DNA of 64,000 nucleotides from Novosphingobium sp. EMRT-2 (GTDB lineage: Bacteria; Pseudomonadota; Alphaproteobacteria; Sphingomonadales; Sphingomonadaceae), in contig NZ_CP039695.1 of the NCBI RefSeq assembly GCF_005145025.1, positions 1,235,501 through 1,299,500 on the forward strand, written 5' to 3'. This document shows positions 45,138 to 53,183 of this stretch, piece after piece (within the stretch, counting starts at the first letter, position 1; each line of letters begins with the position of its first letter). A model generated the notes under the pieces. It saw nothing but the letters and a program-made list of their open reading frames with translations, did no database searches and was not told the DNA's origin. Position numbers and translations under genes: made by a program.

Positions 45138-45176
45138 AAAACGCCAAAGGCCCGGCGATCTCGCGATCGCCGGGCC
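45138..45176 (-). terminator. Strong rho-independent terminator of the flagellin gene
   Basis: Minus-strand GGCCCGGCGATC-GCGA-GATCGCCGGGCC, a perfect 12-bp stem with GCGA loop (45149-45176), followed by TTTGGCGTTTT. It lies 37 bases after the flagellin stop. Confidence 0.92.
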
Positions 45177-45213
45177 GCCACCTGGTGGAGGCAGGTGTCA
45201 GGTTGCGTCAGGC

Positions 45214-46041
45214 TTAGCGAAGCAGCGAGAGAACGTTCTGCTGGCTCTGGTTGGCCTGGGCGATCATCGCCGTCGAAGCCTGGCTCAGGATCTGGGCCTT
45301 GGCGAGCGCCGTCGTTTCCGCCGAGTAGTCGGTGTCCTGAATGCGCGAGCGGGCATCCGACAGGTTCGTGACGTTGCTGGTCAGGTTGTTCACCGCCGAC
45401 TGGAGGCGGTTCTGACCGGCACCCAGCGTCGAACGGGCCTTCGAGATGTCTTCGAGTTCCGTGTTCAGCGAAGTGAGCAGGCCATTGGCCGCCGTCGCCG
45501 TCGAAACGTCATAGGAACCGGCAGCGCCGCCGCTGGCAGCAAGCGTGGTAAGGTCGGACATTTCCAGATCGACCGTGTCGGTGGCGTTCGCGCCGGCCTG
45601 GATCGTCACGGTCGTGGTCGTGCCGTCGAACAGCGCAACACCGTTGAACTTGGTGTTGGTGATGACCTGGTCGATCTGCGAGGTCAGCTGGTCGACTTCC
45701 GTCTGCATGTAGGTGCGGTCGGTGGTGTCCTGATAGGTGCCCGAGGCCGACTGGGTGGCCAGTTCGCGGATACGCTGCAGCATGTTGGTCACTTCGCCCA
45801 GCGCGCCTTCAGCGGTCTGCGCCAGCGAGATGCCGTCGTTGGCGTTGCGGATGCCCTGGTTCATGCCAGTGATCTGCGAGGTCATCGAGGTGGCGATGGC
45901 GAGGCCGGCGGCGTCGTCCTTCGCGCTGTTGATGCGGGTGCCGGTGGACAGGCGCTGCATGGCAGTGCCCAGCATCTGGCTGGCCGAGTTCGAAGCGTTC
46001 GCCGCGCGCAGTGCGCTGATGTTGGTGTTGATAACGGTCAT
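45214..46041 (-). CDS. fliC: Flagellin
   Basis: 275 residues from the ATG at 46039-46041 (GGAG 8 bases upstream). N-terminal D0/D1: [50 protein letters not shown]-terminal D1/D0: [63 protein letters not shown]. The exposed middle is only about 90 residues, so the filament surface is thin. A single flagellin gene occurs in the window. FliA-type promoter upstream, strong terminator downstream. Confidence 0.96.
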   Translation of the reverse strand: MTVINTNISALRAANASNSASQMLGTAMQRLSTGTRINSAKDDAAGLAIATSMTSQITGMNQGIRNANDGISLAQTAEGALGEVTNMLQRIRELATQSASGTYQDTTDRTYMQTEVDQLTSQIDQVITNTKFNGVALFDGTTTTVTIQAGANATDTVDLEMSDLTTLAASGGAAGSYDVSTATAANGLLTSLNTELEDISKARSTLGAGQNRLQSAVNNLTSNVTNLSDARSRIQDTDYSAETTALAKAQILSQASTAMIAQANQSQQNVLSLLR

Positions 46042-46111
46042 GTCAGTCTCCAGTGAGGATCGTTCCCGAGAGGACCGCCGAGTCACGGGGATAACGCGGC
46101 TGTCGAGGCAA

Positions 46112-46138
46112 AGACCGGCATGGGGATCAGGTTTTTAA
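46112..46138 (-). promoter_or_regulatory. FliA-type promoter of flagellin
   Basis: Minus strand TTAA-N15-GCCGGTCT, about 70 bases before the flagellin ATG, leaving a leader of about 64 nt. Same spacing and core as the flgM site. Confidence 0.65.
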
Positions 46139-46198
46139 GGGGAAAAAATGCGCGGCATGCAAAAAACTACGCTCAACGCCTAAGTACGAACACTGAGG

Positions 46199-46213
46199 TT
46201 AATGGTTCATTTA
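46199..46213. promoter_or_regulatory. Possible CtrA box upstream of flbD
   Basis: TTAA-N7-TTTA, one mismatch from the CtrA site TTAA-N7-TTAA, with a half-site ATGGTTAA (complement TTAACCAT) about 40 bases on. It sits between the divergent flagellin and flbD genes. Such AT-rich sites arise by chance, so confidence is low. Confidence 0.3.
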
Positions 46214-46264
46214 GGATTTAGAGGCAAACCGTCACCAGATATGGTTAAGACGGGGACCATTAAC

Positions 46265-47611
46265 ATGGATCAGCATACGGACGGATTGAACGTCTCTGAA
46301 CAGGCCGGAAGCGTTAACGCGCCACTGGTTCAGCGGGCGGACGCTATTGTCGGGAGTTTCGGCAGCAGCGCTGGTACGTATGTGTACGCATCGGAAGAAG
46401 GCGTGCAGCATGATCCCAGAAAGATCGCGATCGCGCTAGAACGCGCACCGCACAACGAACTGATCCGCGCGCCGGGAGGCCGCCAGTTCACGCTGCGCTA
46501 TGTCGATGGAGCTTCGGAAGGCGCGCTCGCCGCGCTGCTTGCCTGTGCCGCCCCCGCCGGTACGCCCGTAGCCGCCGATCCAGAAAGCCTTTCCGTCCTC
46601 GCCCTGGCCGAACGCATCGCCGCGAGCGACATCCCCGTGCTCATCAACGGCCCGACCGGAACCGGCAAGGAAGTGTTGAGCCGCTTCATCCACGATCGGT
46701 CGCGCCGCGCCGACAAGCCGTTCATCGCCATCAACTGCGCCGCCATGCCGGAAACGATGCTGGAAGCACTGCTGTTCGGCCACCAGAAGGGCGCCTTCAC
46801 CGGCGCCAACGCCGCTAGCGAAGGTTTCTTCCGCGCGGCCGACGGTGGCACGCTGCTGCTCGACGAAATCGCCGAGATGCCGCTGTCGCTTCAGGCGAAG
46901 CTGCTGCGCGCCCTGCAGGAAGGCGAAGTCCTGCCGCTGGGCGCGACGCAGCCGGTCAAGGTTGACGTGCGCGTGATCGCCTGCGCCAACCGGGATCTGC
47001 CGCTGGAAGTCGAGGAAGGCCGCTTCCGCGCGGACCTTTACTACCGCCTCAACGTTTTCCCGCTGTCGCTGGGCGCGCTGTGCGAGCGCCCGGAAGATAT
47101 CGCGCCGCTCGCCTTCGCGATGATGCTGCGCCACGTTCCGCGCGGCATGAACACGCCGTGGATTTCCGATGCCGCGATCGCGCTGCTGGCCCAGCACACC
47201 TGGCCGGGCAACGTCCGCGAACTGGAAAACGTGGTGCGCCGCGCGCTGCTTCTGGCGGGCGACGCGCCGGAAATCCTGCCGCAGCACGTCGTGTTCGATC
47301 GCCCTGCCCGCCTGGTCACCGACCGCAACGGCGCGCAGGCCGCAGCGATGCCAGGCACGGTAACGCCGATCAACCCGGCAGTACCAGCCGCGCCCGCCGA
47401 AATCGTCGGCGACGACATGGGCGCGTCCGGAGCCAAGCTTTCCAACATCGTTCAGATTTCCGAAGCGCGGGCAATCCTGGCCACGCTCGAGGCCTGCGGC
47501 GGCAGCCGCGTGGCCGCGGCACGCCAGCTCGGCATTTCGGAACGCACGCTACGCTATCGCCTTGCCAGCTTCCGTGAAGCCGGCATCGCAGTCGCTGGAG
47601 GTCGTCGATGA
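46265..47611 (+). CDS. flbD: FlbD-type sigma-54-dependent transcriptional activator
   Basis: 448 residues from the ATG at 46265 (GGGG upstream; ATG 46202 is a weaker start). AAA+ domain: Walker A GPTGTGKE (129-136), GAFTGA sigma-54 contact loop (176-181), ADGGTLLLDEIAEM, FRADLYYRLNVFPL, WPGNVRELENVVRRALLLAG. A C-terminal Fis-type HTH (ARAILATLEACGGSRVAAARQLGISERTLRYRL) binds DNA. The N-terminal 110 residues show no receiver Asp pattern, so control is not by simple phosphorylation; in Caulobacter FlbD activity depends on assembly through FliX. Overlaps fliE (ATGA), heading the fliEFGHIJ unit. Confidence 0.92.
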   Translation: MDQHTDGLNVSEQAGSVNAPLVQRADAIVGSFGSSAGTYVYASEEGVQHDPRKIAIALERAPHNELIRAPGGRQFTLRYVDGASEGALAALLACAAPAGTPVAADPESLSVLALAERIAASDIPVLINGPTGTGKEVLSRFIHDRSRRADKPFIAINCAAMPETMLEALLFGHQKGAFTGANAASEGFFRAADGGTLLLDEIAEMPLSLQAKLLRALQEGEVLPLGATQPVKVDVRVIACANRDLPLEVEEGRFRADLYYRLNVFPLSLGALCERPEDIAPLAFAMMLRHVPRGMNTPWISDAAIALLAQHTWPGNVRELENVVRRALLLAGDAPEILPQHVVFDRPARLVTDRNGAQAAAMPGTVTPINPAVPAAPAEIVGDDMGASGAKLSNIVQISEARAILATLEACGGSRVAAARQLGISERTLRYRLASFREAGIAVAGGRR

Positions 47612-47985
47612 GTGGTATCAACGGAATCGGCGGAAGTGCCGCCGGGGTGCAGCAGATCATCGCGCTGCGTCAGCAGATCATTGATCGTTCCAACCTGCTT
47701 CAGCAGATCCACAAGCCCGATGCAGCCGCATCGGGCGCGGCCGAGACCCAGAGCAGTGGTCCGGCCGGCGGTTTCACCGAAGCACTCAAGTCCGCGCTCG
47801 ACAGCGTCAGCGCCACGCAGAACAAGGCGGAAGCGGTCAGCGAAGCCTATGAACGTGGCGAAGTGACCGATGTCGCGAAGGTCATGCTCGCCCGACAGGA
47901 AGCCGGCGTCGCCTTCGAAGCCACGCTCCAAGTTCGCAACCGCCTGCTGTCCGCCTACCAGGACATCATGCGGATGGGGGTCTGA
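47608..47985 (+). CDS. fliE: Flagellar MS-ring/rod adaptor FliE
   Basis: 125 residues; C-terminal FliE signature FTEALKSALDSVSATQNKAEAVSEAYERGEVTDVAKVMLARQEAGVAFEATLQVRNRLLSAYQDIMRM. Joins the MS ring to the rod. Starts within the flbD stop. Confidence 0.93.
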   Translation: MSGINGIGGSAAGVQQIIALRQQIIDRSNLLQQIHKPDAAASGAAETQSSGPAGGFTEALKSALDSVSATQNKAEAVSEAYERGEVTDVAKVMLARQEAGVAFEATLQVRNRLLSAYQDIMRMGV

Positions 47986-47988
47986 TAA

Positions 47989-49728
47989 ATGAGTGACCTT
48001 GTTCCCGCTGTCGCCGGTGGCAGTAGCCCTTCGGTGCTGACGCCGCTGACAGATCCCGCGCTCGGCGGCGCTTCGGCGCGGCTGCGCGCCTTCATGGGCC
48101 AGACGTCGGTTCGCCGCGCCCTGCCCTGGTTTGCCGGCATGTCGGCAGCCGGGCTTGCCGGCGTGCTGTGGATGACCATGGCCCCTGCCCCGCAGCGGAT
48201 GCTCTATTCGCAGCTTTCCGACAACGAACGCGCCCAGGTGGTCGCCGCGCTCGACAAGGCGTCGATCCCCTACACAATCGACAATTCGACCGGCGCGATC
48301 ACCGTGCCGGAAAGCGATCTCTACAAGGCGCGCATGGTCGCCGCCTCGGACGGCGCGATCGCCGCGCCCGAAACCGGGCAGCAGATGATCGACAAGCTGC
48401 CGATGGGCGCAAGCCGCACATTGGAAGGCCAGCGCCTTCAGGCCGCGCGCGAGCGCGAGCTGGAACTGACGATGATGGAAATCGACGGCGTGGAAGCCGT
48501 GCGCGTCCATCTTGCCGAACCGGAAAAGTCGGTGTTCGTGCGCGACAACGTCGCGCCTTCGGCATCGGTGATGGTCAAGCTTGCCCGTGGCCGCCAGCTT
48601 TCCGACAGCCAGGTTTCGGCGATCGTCAACCTGATGGCGGGATCGGTGCCGGGCCTGTCGGTCGATTCCGTGAAAGTGATCGACCAGCACGGCCGTCTGC
48701 TGTCCGCCGCCAAGGCCGGCGACAGCGATCGCATCGAAATCCAGGGCCGCATGGAGGACAAGCTCCGTCAGCAGGTTTCCCAGTTGCTGACCCCGATGCT
48801 GGGCGATGGCAACTTTTCGAGCGAGATCCAGGTCGATCTGGACATGGATCAGGTGACCTCGGCCCGCGAAAGCTATGACAAACAGGGCGCGGTCCGCACG
48901 GAATCGCAGTCCGCTTCCCAGTCGGCCGGAGCGGCCGGCGCGATCGGGGTGCCCGGTGTGCTGTCGAACACGCCGCCGCCGGCGACCACCGCCCAGCCTG
49001 GCGCGCCGCAAGGCACGCCGGCACAGGGAGCGCAGGCCGCCAACGGCCAGGCGCCGGGAACTCCGGGTACGCCCGGAACGCCCGCCACGCCGCCCGCCAA
49101 TGGCGAAAGCTCGTCCACGCGCACCTACGAACTGGGCCGCGAAGTGGCCGTGTCCAACGTGGCGCCGGGCAAGATCAAGCGCCTGTCGGTTGCCGTGGCC
49201 GTGAGCCAGGAGGCGATGGCCAAGGCCAAGCCCGCCGATATCGAACAGATCAAGCAGCTCGTCAGCGCCGCCGTTGGCGCGGACCAGACGCGCGGAGACC
49301 AGGTCGCCGTTGCCATCCGCAGCTTCAAGCCGGCGGTTGTCGAAGCGCCCAAGTTCTACGAAACGCCGTGGTTCGCCACGATCCTGCGCAATGCCGTTGC
49401 CCTGCTCGCGGTGCTGCTGGTGCTGCTGCTGGGCGTGCGCCCGCTGATCAAGGCGCTGAAGCGTGATACGGCCGCATCGAAGCGCAACAAGGCTGAAAAC
49501 GACGACGAAGAGGCAGCGGAGGATGGCGAAGGCGCCGTTTCCGCCCCCAAGCCGCTGGTCGCCAAGGCCGATCTGCGCCCGGCGCAGGACGCCTCCACGG
49601 GCGTCGTCGATACCGAATTGCTGAGCCGCCAGGTTGGCATCGCCCAGCGGCTGGTGAAGGAAAAGCCTGACAGCGCCGTTGCCGCCCTGCGCCAGATGCT
49701 GAAGGAAAACACGGAGGAAGCGGTATGA
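47989..49728 (+). CDS. fliF: Flagellar MS-ring protein FliF
   Basis: 579 residues. Two membrane helices (about 40-58 and 460-480). Periplasmic ring-building domains with RMLYSQLSDNERAQVVAALDKASIPYTID and LEGQRLQAARERELELTMMEIDGVEAVRVHLAEPEKSVF; a Pro/Gly/Ala-rich loop (about 325-365) and the C-terminal FliG-binding tail LLSRQVGIAQRLVKEKPDSAVAALRQMLKE. Overlaps fliG by 4 bases. Confidence 0.96.
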   Translation: MSDLVPAVAGGSSPSVLTPLTDPALGGASARLRAFMGQTSVRRALPWFAGMSAAGLAGVLWMTMAPAPQRMLYSQLSDNERAQVVAALDKASIPYTIDNSTGAITVPESDLYKARMVAASDGAIAAPETGQQMIDKLPMGASRTLEGQRLQAARERELELTMMEIDGVEAVRVHLAEPEKSVFVRDNVAPSASVMVKLARGRQLSDSQVSAIVNLMAGSVPGLSVDSVKVIDQHGRLLSAAKAGDSDRIEIQGRMEDKLRQQVSQLLTPMLGDGNFSSEIQVDLDMDQVTSARESYDKQGAVRTESQSASQSAGAAGAIGVPGVLSNTPPPATTAQPGAPQGTPAQGAQAANGQAPGTPGTPGTPATPPANGESSSTRTYELGREVAVSNVAPGKIKRLSVAVAVSQEAMAKAKPADIEQIKQLVSAAVGADQTRGDQVAVAIRSFKPAVVEAPKFYETPWFATILRNAVALLAVLLVLLLGVRPLIKALKRDTAASKRNKAENDDEEAAEDGEGAVSAPKPLVAKADLRPAQDASTGVVDTELLSRQVGIAQRLVKEKPDSAVAALRQMLKENTEEAV

Positions 49729-50735
49729 GCGACCTGTCTCCCATCAGCGGCGCCGAACGCGCCGCGGTGATGGTCATGCTGCTTGAGGACGAGCAGGCCG
49801 CCGAAATCCTCGGTCAGCTTGAACCGGAAGAGCTGCGGACGCTGGGCGAGAAGATGTGCGCGCTGGGCGAGATCGGCCCGATGGCGATCGCGCAGGCGAT
49901 CACCGGCTTCGTCGAACGCACTGAACGGCTTGGCCTGACCGCGCACGACCGCATCGGCCAGGTCCGTTCGCTGATGACCCGCGCCGTGGGCGAGATCAAG
50001 GCGGAAAGCCTGATGCAGCGCATCACGCCGGCCGACCTGCCGCGCACCTCGCCGCTGGAACTCGCGCGCTGGCTGACGCCCCAGGTGCTGACCCCACTGA
50101 TCCGCGACGAACACCCGCAGGCGATCGCGGTGCTGCTGGTGCAGCTCGATCCGGAAGTGGCCGCTGCCGTGCTGCACGCGCTGCCGGACAACATCCAGCC
50201 GCAGGTCGTGCACCGCATCGCCACGCTGGGGCCGGTTTCGCCGGATGCCATCGCGATGCTCGAACAGATGCTCAACCGCCGCATCGGCGAATGCCATGGC
50301 CAGTCGGTGATGACGATGGGCGGGCCGCGCGAAGCGGCCGACATTATCAACGCCGCCGCGCGCGCCGTCGAAAAGCGCGTGATGCCCGAGATCAACAAGA
50401 TCGACAAACAGCTCGCCAAGCAGATCGAGAACGAGATGTTCAAGTTCGAGCACCTGTTCGTGCTCGACAGCAAGTCGATGGGTTCGCTGCTGCGCGAAGT
50501 GGACAGCGACACGCTGATCGCCGCGCTGAAGGGCATTCCGGACACGCAACGCGAGGTGTTCTTCGACGCCATGTCCTCGCGCGCCGCCGATGGTGTGCGC
50601 GACGAGATCAACGAACGCGGCCGCATGAAGATGGCCGAAGTGATCGAGGCGCAGAAGGCCATGGTCACCGCCGCGCGCCGGCTTGCCGCCGAAGGCGTGA
50701 TCGTGTTCGGCGCGAGCGACGACGATTATGTCTGA
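49725..50735 (+). CDS. fliG: Flagellar motor switch protein FliG
   Basis: 336 residues. Middle-domain EHPQ motif (IRDEHPQAIAVLLVQLDPEVAAAVLHALP), the FliM-binding region, and the C-terminal torque helix LREVDSDTLIAALKGIPDTQREVFFDAMSSRAADGVRDEINERG, which keeps the charged residues that face MotA. Overlaps fliH by 8 bases. Confidence 0.97.
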   Translation: MSDLSPISGAERAAVMVMLLEDEQAAEILGQLEPEELRTLGEKMCALGEIGPMAIAQAITGFVERTERLGLTAHDRIGQVRSLMTRAVGEIKAESLMQRITPADLPRTSPLELARWLTPQVLTPLIRDEHPQAIAVLLVQLDPEVAAAVLHALPDNIQPQVVHRIATLGPVSPDAIAMLEQMLNRRIGECHGQSVMTMGGPREAADIINAAARAVEKRVMPEINKIDKQLAKQIENEMFKFEHLFVLDSKSMGSLLREVDSDTLIAALKGIPDTQREVFFDAMSSRAADGVRDEINERGRMKMAEVIEAQKAMVTAARRLAAEGVIVFGASDDDYV

Positions 50736-51369
50736 GCCGACCCGCGCGGTTGCGCTTTCCGCATTGACGGAACGGCGCGTCGGCTTTGCCCCGGACAAGC
50801 GCTTCGTGGGCGGCGGCCGCATGGAAGTATCGCCGCTGGCGCGTCGAGCCCAAACGCCGCCTGCCCCGGTTGTCGAGCATGTCCCTGAACCGGAGCCTGA
50901 AAATCCGGTCACCCGCGCTTTCGCGGATGGCTATGCCAAGGGCCACGCCGAGGGACGCGGCGCCGCCGAAGCCGAAGCGGCGATCGCGGACGCCACGCGC
51001 CACCGGATCGAAATGGCCATGACGCGGATGGACGGTGAACAGCTTGCGCTGCTGCACGAACGGCTGCGCGAAACGGTTCTCGCCTTGTGCCAGTCCGTGC
51101 TGGACGAAGCCGCCATCGCGCCCGACCGGCTTACCGAACGCGTGAAGATCGCCGCCGGAATGCTCGCGCGCGCGCAGGACGCGCGTATCGTCAGACTGCA
51201 TCCCGAGGATCTTGCACTGGTTGCCCATAACCTGCCCGAAGACTGGCACTTCGAACCTGATCCCGCCCTCGAACGCGGCTCCATCCGCGTGGAAGGCGCG
51301 CAGGGTGGCGTCGAGGACGGGCCGGAACAGTGGCGCATCGCTTTGCAGGAGGCGCTTCGCGCATGTTGA
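50728..51369 (+). CDS. fliH: Flagellar export apparatus protein FliH
   Basis: 213 residues. A short, variable N-terminus (LSALTERRVGFAPDKRFV), then FADGYAKGHAEGRGAAEAEAAIADATRHRIEMAMTRM with Gly-spaced helix repeats (GxxxG-like) typical of FliH, and a V-type-ATPase-E-like C-terminal domain (LAQSVLDEAAI-type: LALCQSVLDEAAIAPDRLTERVKIAAGML). Regulates FliI. The stop lies inside the fliI start (ATGTTGA). Confidence 0.8.
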   Translation: MSEPTRAVALSALTERRVGFAPDKRFVGGGRMEVSPLARRAQTPPAPVVEHVPEPEPENPVTRAFADGYAKGHAEGRGAAEAEAAIADATRHRIEMAMTRMDGEQLALLHERLRETVLALCQSVLDEAAIAPDRLTERVKIAAGMLARAQDARIVRLHPEDLALVAHNLPEDWHFEPDPALERGSIRVEGAQGGVEDGPEQWRIALQEALRAC

Positions 51370-52733
51370 ATCCCGCGCTCGCGCCGGACGCCATCCCTCC
51401 TTCCCGCATGAACCCGGCCCTGGCGATGCTCCACCGTTTCGCCGCGGCGGAGCCGGACCTGGCGCCGGCGCGCTATGGCCTGCTGACGGCCTGTGATGGC
51501 GGCATGCTGGAAGTGACCGGCCTTTCCGTACCGATCGGCACCCAGTGCCGGATCATGCACGGGCGCGGTTCGCTGGCGGCCGAAGTCATTGGCTTCCGCA
51601 ACGGCAATACCCTGATGATGCTGCTCGGCGATCCCGTGCTGCTGCGCCCCGGATCGCGTGTGAAACCCGAAGGCCGCCCCGGCATGTTGCCGGTGGGCGA
51701 AGCCTTCCTGGGGCGCGCGGTCGATGGCGAAGGCAAGCCGATCGACGGCGGCGCCCCGATCGTCGCGCAGAAGGAGTGGCCTTCTGGAGGCGTCCGCGCC
51801 GGCGCGCTGGATCGCAGCCCCGTCCGCCAGACTTTCGATACCGGCGTTCGGGCGCTCAATGCCATCACCACGTTCGGGGTCGGCCAGCGCATTGGCATCA
51901 TGGCCGGTTCCGGCGTCGGCAAATCGGTCCTGCTCGACATGGTCGCGCACGGGGCCGAGGCGGAAATCGTCATCGTCGGCCTGATCGGCGAGCGCGCGCG
52001 CGAAGTGTCCGATTTCGTCGAACGCCACATGAATGGCGAGAAGCGGTCGCGCAGCGTCGTGGTGGCCGTTCCGGCGGATCACGCGCCGAACCTGCGCATT
52101 CGCGGGGCGTTGCTCGCCACCAGCCTGGCCGAATACTTCCGCGCGCAAGGCAAGCGCGTTCTGCTCATCATGGACAGCCTGACCCGCGTGGCCCACGCCG
52201 GGCGCGAGATCGCGCTCTTGCTGGGTGAACCCGGCGCGGCGCGCGGCTATCCGCCGTCCGCGCTGGCGACGATCACCAAGCTGGTCGAACGCGCAGGCAA
52301 CTCCGCTGCCAGTGGCGGTTCGATCACCGGCCTCTACACAGTGCTGGCGGATGGCGACAACCAGGACGATCCGGTGGTCGATACCGCCCGCTCGATCCTC
52401 GATGGCCACGTCGTGCTCTCACGCGACCTCGCGCAGCGCGGGCAATATCCGGCCATCGACATCGCCGCCTCGCTCAGCCGCGTGATGAACGACATCACCG
52501 CGCCGCGACACCAGAAGCTGGCGCGCGATTTCCGTGCCCTGATCGCCAGTTACGAAGCCAATCGCGATCTTGTGCTGATGGGAGCCTATCGATCGGGCGC
52601 GGACCCGCAGCTCGATCGGGCCATCGCCATGCATGACGAGCTGACGCAGTTCCTGTGCCAGCCGGCGCCCGAAATCGTCCCGCTCGATGCGAGCGTCGCC
52701 GCGTTGACCAAGCTGCTGGACCATGAAGGCTGA
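51363..52733 (+). CDS. fliI: Flagellar export ATPase FliI
   Basis: 456 residues from the ATG at 51363, which overlaps the fliH stop; a Met 16 codons in is an alternative. F1-beta-like ATPase: Walker A GIMAGSGVGKS, GLIGERAREVSDFVE, Walker B VLLIMDSLTRVAHAGREIAL, GEPGAARGYPPSALATITKLVERAGN, GQYPAIDIAASLSR. Energises substrate entry into the flagellar type III gate with FliH and FliJ. Confidence 0.96.
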   Translation: MLNPALAPDAIPPSRMNPALAMLHRFAAAEPDLAPARYGLLTACDGGMLEVTGLSVPIGTQCRIMHGRGSLAAEVIGFRNGNTLMMLLGDPVLLRPGSRVKPEGRPGMLPVGEAFLGRAVDGEGKPIDGGAPIVAQKEWPSGGVRAGALDRSPVRQTFDTGVRALNAITTFGVGQRIGIMAGSGVGKSVLLDMVAHGAEAEIVIVGLIGERAREVSDFVERHMNGEKRSRSVVVAVPADHAPNLRIRGALLATSLAEYFRAQGKRVLLIMDSLTRVAHAGREIALLLGEPGAARGYPPSALATITKLVERAGNSAASGGSITGLYTVLADGDNQDDPVVDTARSILDGHVVLSRDLAQRGQYPAIDIAASLSRVMNDITAPRHQKLARDFRALIASYEANRDLVLMGAYRSGADPQLDRAIAMHDELTQFLCQPAPEIVPLDASVAALTKLLDHEG

Positions 52734-53154
52734 ACGCGCCAAACTTGCGCGCCTGCAACGCCTGGAACGCATCCGCGACATCGCGCGACGCAATGCGCTG
52801 GTCGAAGCGGGAGTGGCGGAGGGCACCCTTGCCCAGTTGCAGGGGCTGGCCGAACGCACTGCGCGCATGTCGCTCGACTATGCCGCGCGCAGCGATGCCG
52901 AAGACGCGGCCGCGCTCCAGCACCTGCACCAGTTCGTGCGCGGGCTGGACGAGGTTACCAACGGAACCCGCGCCGACATGGAACGGGCGCGCGCCATCGC
53001 CGATGCAAAGGCCCGCGAAGCCGCGGAAGCCGAACGCAGGCGGGCGGCGGTGGAGGAGAGGGTCGAGGCCCAGTCCCAGCTCATTGCCCGCAAAACGGCG
53101 GCCAACGCCGTGGCATTGACGGCAAAAAAGGCATTTGGCACGAACCTTGAATAG
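52723..53154 (+). CDS. fliJ: Flagellar export protein FliJ
   Basis: 143 residues, long alpha-helical coiled-coil (RAKLARLQRLERIRDIARRNALVEAGVAEGTLAQLQGLAE and ARAIADAKAREAAEAERRRAAVEERVEAQSQLIARKTAANAVAL). FliJ sequences diverge, but its position directly after fliI with an 11-base overlap and before fliK supports the call. A degenerate sigma-54 site lies in its last codons. Confidence 0.8.
   Translation: MKAERAKLARLQRLERIRDIARRNALVEAGVAEGTLAQLQGLAERTARMSLDYAARSDAEDAAALQHLHQFVRGLDEVTNGTRADMERARAIADAKAREAAEAERRRAAVEERVEAQSQLIARKTAANAVALTAKKAFGTNLE
53136..53151 (+). promoter_or_regulatory. Degenerate sigma-54 promoter before fliK
   Basis: TGGCACG-AACC-TTGAA: perfect -24 half but the -12 GC is GA. 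It lies in the last codons of fliJ, 33 bases before the fliK ATG, with a block of CGGCAA elements downstream in fliK. Confidence 0.5.
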
Positions 53155-53183
53155 AAGATCGCGGAACCACCAGGGAGTCCGCG

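Noticed and set aside
46112..46127. Sigma-54 promoter for flagellin
   Set aside because: A TTTGCC is present but there is no GG at the -24 distance; a FliA-type site fits better.
49356..52409. Two minus-strand open frames of about 500 codons opposite fliG, fliH and fliI
   Set aside because: Antisense to conserved operon genes, no supporting signal.
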